Below are positions 56,101 through 64,000 of a stretch of DNA of 64,000 nucleotides, one piece after another. Source of the stretch: Paralithodes platypus. Taxonomy: Eukaryota > Arthropoda > Malacostraca > Decapoda > Lithodidae. The notes beneath the pieces are model-generated. The model did not search any database. It had not been told where the DNA came from and was given only the letters and a program-made list of their open reading frames with translations. Each line of letters begins with the position of its first letter. Within the stretch, counting starts at the first letter, position 1. A program made the translations under genes and the position numbers. The stretch lies in NCBI GenBank assembly GCA_032716605.1, contig CM064518.1, positions 45,530,153 through 45,594,152 of the forward strand, in the 5' to 3' direction.

Positions 56101-58655
56101 ACGGGGGACGAATTAGTGTGGGCCCCTGCCGGGGAACAAATTAGTGTGGGCCCCTGCTGGGGGACGAATTAGTATGGGCCCCTGCCGGGGGACAAATTAG
56201 TGTGGGAGACGAATTAGTGTGGGCCCCTGCCGGGGGACGAATGAGTGTGGGCCCCTGCCGGGGGACGAATGAGTGTGGGCCCCTGCCGGGGGACGAATGA
56301 GCGTGGTCCCCTACCGGGGGACAAATTAGTGTGGTCCCCTGCCGGGGGACGAATTAGTGTGAGCCCCTGCCGGGGGACGAATTAGTGTGGGCCCCTGCTG
56401 GGGGACGAATTAGTGTGGGCCCCTGCCGGGGACGAATTAGTGTGGGCCCCGCCGGAGGAAGAATTTGTGTGGGCCCCTGCCGGGGGACAAATTAATGTGG
56501 GCCCTTGCCGGGGGACATATTAGTGTGGGCCCCTGCCTGGGGACGAATTAGTGTGGGCCTCTGCCGGGGGATGAATTAGTGTGGGCCCCTGTCAGGGGAC
56601 GAATTAGTTTGAGCCCCTGCCGGGGAACAAATTAGTGTGGGCCCCTGCCGTGGGACGAATTAGTGTGAGCTCCTGCCGGGAGACGAATTAGTGTGGGCCC
56701 TGCCGGGGGAACGAATTAGTGTGGGCCCCTGCCGGGGGACGAATAAGTGTGGGCCCCTGCTGGGGGACGAATTAGTGTGGGCCTCTGCCGATGGACGAAT
56801 TAGTGTGGGCCCCTGCCAGTGGACGAATTAGTGTGGGCCCCTGCCGGGGGATGAATTAGTGTGGGCCCCTGCCTGGGGACGAATTAGTGTGGGCCCCTAC
56901 CGGGGAACGAATTATTGTGGGCCCCTGCCAGGGGACGAATTAGTGTGGGCCCCTGCCAGGGGACGAATTAATGTGGACCCCTGCCGGGGGACGAATTAGT
57001 GTGGGCCCCTGCCAGGGGACAAATTAGTGTGGGCCCCTGCCGGGGGATGAATTAGTGTGGGCCCCTGCCGGGGGACGAATTAGTATGGGCCCCTGCCGGG
57101 GGACGAATTAGTGTGGGCCCCTGCTGGGGGACGAATTAGTGTGGGCCTCTGCCGATGGACGAATTAGTGTGGGCCCCTGCCAGTGGACGAATTAGTGTGG
57201 GCCCCTGCCGGGGGATGAATTAGTGTGGGCCCCTGCCTGGGGACGAATTAGTGTGGGCCCCTACCGGGGAACGAATTATTGTGGGCCCCTGCCAGGGGAC
57301 GAATTAGTGTGGGCCCCTGCCAGGGGACGAATTAATGTGGACCCCTGCCGGGGGACGAATTAGTGTGGGCCCCTGCCAGGGGACAAATTAGTGTGGGCCC
57401 CTGCCGGGGGATGAATTAGTGTGGGCCCCTGCCGGGGGATGAATTAGTATGGGCCCCTGCCGGGGGACGAATTAGTGTGGGCCCCTGCCAGGGGACGAAT
57501 TAGTGTGGGCCCCTGCCGGGGGATGAATTAGTGTGGGCCCCTGCCGGGGGACGAATTAGTGTGGGCCCCTTTTAGGGGACGAATTAGTGTGGGCCCCTTT
57601 TAGGGGACGAATTAGTGTGGGCCCTTTTGGGGGACGAATTAGTGTGGGCCCGTTTCGGGGGACGAATTAGTGTGGGCCCCTGCCAGGGGATGAATTAGTG
57701 TGGGCCCCTGCCGGGGGACGAATTAGTGTGGGCCCCTGCCGGGGGACGACTTAGTTTGGGCCCCTGCCGGGGGACAAATTAGTGTGGGCCCCTGCCGAGG
57801 GAAAAATTAGTGTGGGCCCCTGCCAGTGGACGAATTAGTGTGGGCCCCTGCCGGGGGATGAATTAGTGTGGGCCCCTGCCTGGGGACGAATTAGTGTGGG
57901 CCCCTACCGGGGAACGAATTATTGTGGGCCCCTGCCAGGGGACGAATTAGTGTGGGGCCCTGCCAGGGGACGAATTAATGTGGACCCCTGCCGGGGGACG
58001 AATTAGTGTGGGCCCCTGCCAGGGGACAAATTAGTGTGGGCCCCTGCCGGGGGATGAATTAGTGTGGGCCCCTGCCGGGGGACGAATTAGTATGGGCCCC
58101 TGCCGGGGGACGAATTAGTGTGGGCCCCTGCCAGGGGACGAATTAGTGTGGGCCCCTGCCGGGGGATGAATTAGTGTGGGCCCCTGCCGGGGGACGAATT
58201 AGTGTGGGCCCCTGCCAGGGGACGAATTAGTGTGGGCCCCTTTTAGGGGACGAATTAGTGTGGGCCCCTTTTGGGGGACGAATTAGTGTGGGCCCGTTTC
58301 GGGGGACGAATTAGTGTGGGCCCCTGCCAGGGGATGAATTAGTGTGGGCCCCTGCCGGGGGACGAATTAGTGTGGGCCCCTGCCGGGGGACGAATTAGTT
58401 TGGGCCCCTGCCGGGGGACAAATTAGTGTGGGCCCCTGCCGAGGGAAAAATTAGTGTGGGCCCCTGCCGGGGAACGAATTTGTGTGGACCCCTGCCGGGG
58501 AACGAATTAGTGTGGGCCCCTGCCGGGGGACGAATTAGTATGGGCCCCTGCCGGGGGATGAATTAGTGTGGGCCCCTGCCAGGGGACGAATTAGTGTGGG
58601 CCCCTGCAGGGGGACGAATTAGTGTGGGTCCCTGCCAGGGGACGAATTAGTGTGG
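53141..58655. repeat. 28-bp minisatellite array, 5.5 kb, with an orientation switch
   Basis: The unit is ACGAATTAGTGTGGGCCCCTGCCGGGGG with point variants. About 21 units (53141-~53735) run in the reverse complement and about 175 units (~53747-58655) in this orientation, estimated from length. Some units carry TTTTAGG or GTTTCGG in place of TGCCGG (57565-57660 and 58235-58305). Larger blocks are themselves duplicated (see findings). Open frames such as 54739-54425 arise because 28 is not a multiple of three and the unit lacks stops in some frames; they are not genes. Confidence 0.97.
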
Positions 58656-59675
58656 TTCAAAGTTTCCCCAATTTCATAATGGCCGCTTCATGACATGAAC
58701 ATTTTCTTTTTTCTTGACTTGTGTAGTAGGATAAGGAATTTAGAAATATACTTATTAAATATTCATATTACTATTACCGAACATATTATCGCTCATACAA
58801 CGTAATAATAAAAGGAAATGGGAATCAAAATTTGGTATTTATTTTCCGACTGTGGCTGTTTCTTGTTGCAGAGACGTAAACAAACAAGCAGAAGACAACT
58901 CTTGGTAAGATCGGGCGTTACTGAGCGATATTTAGCAAATAAACTCCATTAACTATGTCCAAGTCTATGTTAATGCCTTGTAAAATGTGATAGAAGGCGG
59001 CACAAAGACGATGTGCATGTGTATATGTGGTGAAGAGGTGTGGAAGTGGTGATAGTGGAGTTGGCATTGTGTTGTAATTTGACGTGTCGCCTCCCACCAC
59101 CGCAGGGTCACCTTGAGCTTTCTTTTCTGTCTGTTGTCACACTCTGCCAGCTCAAGACAGTCACACTAATACTACCTAGCAGGACTCTGGATTTACCATA
59201 TGATCTGTACAAGCTCCAACAAATATTTAGGCCCTATATCCAATTTATATTAAAAGGTAATGCATAGGCTGGCCTAAGAGTTTTTAAGTCAGAGTTTAGT
59301 CTAGGCCTAGGCTATGCATTGATAATCATGCATACAAATTATATAAATTAACAAAGCTAGCCTAGTGTTGGCAGTATACTTTGCATAGCCATCATAGGCT
59401 AGGCTTAGTACTTAATACTTAGCCTAGTCTTAGTTAATTTTTATTTATTATTATTTAAACAGGGTGTCAAACCAGAGCAATTAAGTTTTAGCCTTGAAGC
59501 GCTTCTGCCTCAAGAGGGTTTTGCTCCCTTGGTGTTCTCTGACTCTGAGGCAAGGCCACGGCGTCGCCGCCACCCTTCACTTCGCTGCTTGTACTCCAGC
59601 TGGGACGTTATGGAGTTGGGGACAAACTGGATTTTAGCTCACGTATGGGATATAGGCCTAATGTTCTAATTTGTA
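58656..59675. other. No gene recognised
   Basis: About 1 kb with short open frames (for example 59040-59267) that match no family I know. A somewhat GC-rich patch lies at 59540-59620. Confidence 0.4.
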
Positions 59676-60400
59676 GGTAAAAATTTACCGGTACAATTTT
59701 AGTTACTGGACACCTATTTGACAGGTACCACCGAGGATTTAATACGTATTTGTTTTCGGTTTCCACGCATCCAACACCAAGCTACACCTTTTTCTGGTCC
59801 GGTAATAGGCTAGTATTGAAAATTATATAATAACTTTTTAAATGTGGTTTTCGACGAGAATAAAACGGGGCGTTTGTGCCGAAAATCGGCGGCGGGGGGA
59901 GTCCGTCGTCGCTTCGGATCGTCACGTACACGGTTTGTTTACCCAGGACGCTCAAGGTTACTACGGCCAGCTGTTTTACTTGCCCCCCTGCTGGCCACAT
60001 AGATGACGATTATTATAATTCACGGGGGGGTGAGGGGGGCAGAGCCCCCCCCCTCAACCCTGTCCTGTATCCCACGCCCTATAACGCAAGTTTTTATCAA
60101 AAAATGTACCCAACAAGCTTAGCCATTTGAAGTCGACCGCCAAGGCGGCGGGACCGGGAAGTCACTCCGAGCGTAAAGTAAACAAAGCGACGCTACTTCC
60201 ACGAACGCAACCGAGTTGTCTTTATATTTCGTCTCATATTATCATTATTAAAGTGTCCCCATTGCTTTTTTAGTGTTTTGTACACTAGAAAAGGGTGTAG
60301 CTTGGTGTTGGATGCGTGGAAACCGAAAAAAAATATGTATTGAATCGTTGGCGGTACCTGTCAAATAGGTGTCCAGTAACTAAAATCGTCCCAATTTACC
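59676..60400. mobile_element. TA-flanked element with ~110-bp inverted ends (725 bp)
   Basis: TA lies at 59674-59675 and 60401-60402. Arms 59676-59790 and 60288-60400 match in reverse complement, sharing TTAGTTACTGGACACCTATT and TTTCCACGCATCCAACACC. The interior (59870-60200) is CpG-rich. No transposase seen. Confidence 0.8.
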
Positions 60401-60403
60401 TAG

Positions 60404-60876
60404 CCTATGGTCCCGTTAAAATATCCTCAAGTAGCCTAGCCTAACCTATTAAAAACTGTTCAGGGGACTGGTTAGAACTTGTAGGATGTTTAATTGAAGG
60501 TCGGAAATCAGTATTTACTGAGAAATAAAAGTCTTAAAATGCGCTATGTTTTACCGTCTTTTACGGGAGGGTCTGTACGCCGCCACATACGCGCGGACTG
60601 CCCATAATATACAAATATTATATTAGATTAGATTAACCTAACCTAACCTAACCTAACCTAACCCTAATATAATATACTATAATATAATAGCCTATAACAT
60701 AACATTACCTGTGAAAGAGAGGGCAGGGACCCTGGGTGACCCATAGCGCATTTTAAGACTGTTATTTCTCAGTAAATACTGGTTTCCGACATTCAATTAA
60801 ACATCCTACAAGTTCTAACCAGTCCCCTGAACAGTTTTTAATAGGTTACTTGAGGATATTTTAACGGGACCATAGG
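60404..60876. mobile_element. Foldback element with TTAGG-type loop (473 bp)
   Basis: Arms of about 140 bp: 60404-60548 pairs with 60735-60876 (CCTATGGTCCCGTTAAAATA, GTTCTAACCAGTCCCC complement). The loop contains ATTAACCTAACCTAACC at 60630-60665. It directly follows the preceding inverted-repeat element. Confidence 0.85.
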
Positions 60877-61309
60877 TAAACATTTATCTAAATGTTTACT
60901 AGGGCCTATAGCTTTGTATTAGAGTATTAGTCACCACAATATATGTCTTCATCGCTGCAGATTAAATTATTTTTCCTTAGACTTTGTGGGTTAAATAAGG
61001 ATGATGGTGGCCATCTTGGATCAGCTGAGAACTAATATTTTTATTTTTTTACCGTAGTTTTAGTATTTTGTCATATTCTATATCAATACTAACCCTGCGG
61101 GCGGCAGCCCCCAGGTTAGGTTAGGTTGTTAGGTTAGGGTAATGACAAAATATGGTTTTAGGGGGCATGTTTTAATATTGCAAAATAATGGGTAGGACTA
61201 AATATGAATTTCCAGAAGGAAAAACACCTTAAAACACACTAATCAATGAAGAAACTGATGAGAAAAAGGATTACCGGTATAATACAAAAAGCACATACGT
61301 GACCTAAAA
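60877..61309. other. AT-rich sequence with TTAGG-type patch
   Basis: CAGGTTAGGTTAGG near 61112-61138. Nothing else recognised. Confidence 0.5.
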
Positions 61310-61520
61310 TCCAATTTGACCGGAGTTGGATAATTGGATGTCGCTGGGGCCTGGGCGGATGCATGGTTGAGAAGAATTTTTCCAGTAACTCCAGTTCCCT
61401 CTTGAATCTTGATTCTCTTGAACACATCTGTTTTCACCTCCTTGATGTTTCTGATGTGTTTTGGGAGATGATTGAACAGCCGAGCTCCCTTTCTCTGAAG
61501 ACTTGGATGAATAGGAAAGG
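61310..61520 (-). mobile_element. LINE C-terminal fragment
   Basis: The minus strand reads SLQRKGARLFNHLPKHIRNI then KEVKTDVFKR before decaying. The pattern RG-x-x-LFNxLPKHLRN...D-x-FK is common at CR1/L2-type protein ends. Frameshifted after that. Confidence 0.6.
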
Positions 61521-61822
61521 AAATTCAAGAAAATTAACAAGAAATAGCATTGTTTTAGACATTTTATCACTTCCAAAGACATACGGTAGGCCTAGGCTAA
61601 TAGGGTAAAGGTTACTTTTTCGACCAACAGTAATTTCAGCAACTATTTTTTTTTTCGTTTTTCTTTTAGATACAGTGTTCTCATATAGGTACTGAACAAA
61701 AATAAGGGAAAATAAGAAAGGAAAAAAGAAATAGAAGGAAACATGCTTACATAACTGAAATGTTTGTGGACATGCAGTAATGCAAGTAATGGTTGTTCTT
61801 CTGTAAATATAAAATGGCTTAC
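61521..61822. other. No feature recognised
   Basis: AT-rich, no ORF or repeat unit of note. Confidence 0.4.
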
Positions 61823-62225
61823 TTAACCCTTGTCTAGCGGGGGGTTTTGGGCTTATTTGGGCATATTCAGGCCCTCCTGAATGATAAATCAAGTATCTGC
61901 ATGAAAAGAAATGTATTCAGCAAAAAACTAGGCGCTAAAACCTTCAAAATGAGACCAGAACGAGCTACGTAGCACTCGTGGTTCTCATACAGTGGTACCA
62001 GTAACATGGGAGTTTAGCGTATAGTGGTATATTTTTCCCAGCTATGCTCACTGCCGGTCGAGAACACAGGGAGGGTGAGTTAGTGGGCGGCGGTAAGCCC
62101 TGGTGTCGGCCCTGTGCTCCCGGCCATTTGCACTCAATTTTAACCCTTTAAAAGCCTTAATAAAGCTCCTAACTTGCTGATTTTTGGATACAGACTTAAG
62201 TCGGGCCCCGCTCTTTAAGTGTTAA
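61823..62225. mobile_element. TTAA MITE, family P1 copy 3 (403 bp)
   Basis: TTAA lies at 61823-61826 and 62222-62225. Ends TTAACCCTTGTCTAGCGG and the complement TTAACACTTAAAGAGCGG. It shares CAGAACGAGCTACGTAGC and TTTTTCCCAGCTATGCTC with copies 1 and 2. Confidence 0.9.
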
Positions 62226-62462
62226 GAATGGAAAAGGGGTACGTGGGACCTTCTATTTATTTTTATTTTTTAATTAAAAAAACTTTAAGGGGACAGTGGT
62301 TATTTTGGGGGTCTATTTATTTATATACCGGTATTCCTCACTAGAGTCTAGACCTCCATTAAGCTTATAAAACACTCCCTAGACTCCCCTTCAAGATAAA
62401 TTTTTACATTTATTGATAGAAACATGGGAGGAGTAACATACAACATACCGTACTGTAAATCG

Positions 62463-62911
62463 GTAAAAATTGAAGACAACCCGGACAGGTGGGATCTCAT
62501 TTCTAATGGTCGTTTTGGGTTCCTATCATATTATGCTTCATTGCTATATACTTTTTATCCAACGGAAATTTTTTTTTTTCTTGGCTTTAGGCCTCGGCTA
62601 TTTTTTTTTTTTTAGCATTAACCTATCCAAAAAACCTAACCTAACCTAACCAAAAAACCTAACCTAACCTAACCAAAAAACCTAACCTAACCTAACCTAA
62701 CCTAACCTAATAACCCAATAACCCCCAAATACATTTAGGTTATGTTATGTTACGTTTTTTGGTTAGGTTAATGCTAAAAAATAAAATAAAGCCAAGAAAA
62801 AAAAAATCCGGTGGATAAAAAGTATATAGCAATGAAGCATAACATGATAGGAACCCAAAACTACCATTATAAATGAGATCCCAGCTGTCCGGGTTGTCTT
62901 CAATTTTTACC
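62463..62911. mobile_element. Foldback element with TTAGG-type loop, copy 2
   Basis: Arms begin GGTAAAAATTGAAGACAA and end with its complement. The inner arm (CAGxTGGGATCTCATT, GCTATATACTTTTTATCC) matches copy 1 at 51913-52338, while the outer ~25 bp differ between copies. The loop holds a long (CCTAA)n at 62635-62710. Flanks TGTAAATC and CATAAATC may be a decayed 8-bp duplication. Confidence 0.85.
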
Positions 62912-62983
62912 CATAAATCATCTATAAATACTTATAATAAAATAAATACTTATAAATCTATAATACTAGGTTAGGTTGGGTTA

Positions 62984-63995
62984 GGGTCATGTATTTTTGT
63001 ATCCAAAAGCAGTCAAAATAGACGGGAACATGATGGTGAGCATCCGCGTAGTGTAAACAAGACGGGCGGTACACCCGGTAACTACATTCTTGCCGAAACA
63101 TGTTACATCCGCAGGCCTGTTTCTCTAAAATTACAGGCTCGCTATCGCTCGTCAGGAAATAATCAACACCTAAATGGCATGAAAGGTCTTGATATTGATA
63201 TAGAAATGGGATGAAAGGTTTTAAAATTGACAAACTAATGGGGCGAACGTCTTAAAGGTGGGGGCTCATGGGTTGAGGTAAACATGGAAAAATAATCGCC
63301 AACCTGCATATAATCATCTTGTAAAATGCAATGTCACTGACATAATTATTAACAATGGTATAAAGGATTTTGCGGATCGTCTATACCGGGCCTGTGACGT
63401 CATAGTGACGTCACACCAGTATCCTTAGCCTAGACTGGATGGTGGACTTACACTCTTGTGACGTCACAGGCCCGGTATAGACGATCCACAAAATCCTTTA
63501 TACCATTGTTAATAATTATTTCAGTGCCATTGCATTTTGCAAAATAACTATGTACAGCTTGGCGATTATCATTCCATGTTTATATCAACCCATGAGCCCC
63601 CACCTTTAAAATCTGAAAACAAATGGAGCTAAACATGAGGAAGAAGGGGGACAAAAAAAAAACCCATTTCCCCTTAATAGTAATGGAATCCACTGTCAAG
63701 GGCTTGTGACTGGCTATACACTGGGGACAGACCTTAGCATATAGGCTATATTTAAATTAGAATAATGACAAAATTCAGACAAAGTTAATTATAATCCCTT
63801 CAATTGTTCAGTATGTTCTCAATTACCCGGTACCCCAGTTGACATTAGGGTGAAGCAGGTTAGTGGATGGAGGCAAGAATGTTAAGTGCGGGCGTACCGC
63901 CAGCCTTGTTCACACCACGCGTAGTGGCGCCGAACCTTTCCCATCATGTTCCCGTCTATTTTGACTGCCTTTGGATATAAAAATACATTAGCCTA
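62984..63995. mobile_element. Long inverted-repeat element with a nested palindrome
   Basis: Outer ends: 62984-63030 (GCAGTCAAAATAGACGGGAA) pair with 63938-63990, with weaker pairing for a further ~80 bp (GTAAACAAG...GGCGGTAC). Inner arms 63254-63402 and 63458-63606 pair closely (GGCCCGGTATAGACGATCC, TTATACCATTGTTAATAATT). TGACGTCA occurs at the tip of both inner arms. The right end is at the window edge. Confidence 0.75.
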
Positions 63996-64000
63996 ACCAA

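Noticed and set aside
53141..58655. CRISPR-like repeat array
   Set aside because: Units are contiguous with no unique spacers and the DNA is eukaryotic.
59870..60200. CpG-rich patch as the TFAM promoter
   Set aside because: It lies inside an inverted-repeat element, so base composition alone is not evidence for a promoter.

Overview
This is eukaryotic DNA dominated by transposable elements. Interstitial TTAGG/CCTAA repeats (for example 60632-60665 and 62638-62710) have the arthropod telomere unit. The mix of LINEs, tRNA-derived SINEs, a copia element, TTAA-flanked MITEs and pogo/Tigger-type MITEs fits an arthropod; a decapod crustacean is my best guess, but that is inference.

The one host gene I recognise is on the minus strand: a TFAM-like gene (mitochondrial transcription factor A, two HMG boxes). 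At least five exons are spread over 26 kb: 43098-43243, 35976-36078, 22299-22503, 18959-19083 and 16947-17043. All four junctions have GT/AG borders and matching phase, and together they encode HMG box 1, linker, HMG box 2 and a TFAM-type tail. The N-terminal targeting exon was not found. Directly behind the TAG stop, in the same frame, lies a 539-codon open reading frame (15327-16946) ending at TAA with an AATAAA signal overlapping it. This is the most unusual observation here.

The introns are packed with nested mobile elements. The 13.5-kb intron holds a near-complete RTE-like LINE (24004-27368) abutting a copia LTR retrotransposon (27369-34510). The copia is split by a TTAA MITE and by a LINE with a 14-bp target duplication. 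The 7-kb intron holds a CR1-like LINE with a 637-codon ORF (39138-41555) inside a TTAA MITE, then a Tigger-like element with a transposase DNA-binding remnant.

Outside the gene, 1-15 kb is a patchwork of LINE 3' ends, SINEs and MITEs. It includes a LINE with a 2A-like peptide and a PHD finger (9231-11578). Region 43-53 kb holds nested LINEs, a SINE split by a LINE, and a CR1-like LINE between inverted arms. Region 53141-58655 is a 5.5-kb array of a 28-bp minisatellite that reverses orientation near 53.74 kb. Region 59.6-64 kb is a run of long inverted-repeat (foldback) elements.

A SINE family (five copies) shares its 3' end and (AAC)n tail with the 2A-bearing LINE family, suggesting that the LINE mobilised it. 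Clade names for LINEs are tentative because no alignment could be run.
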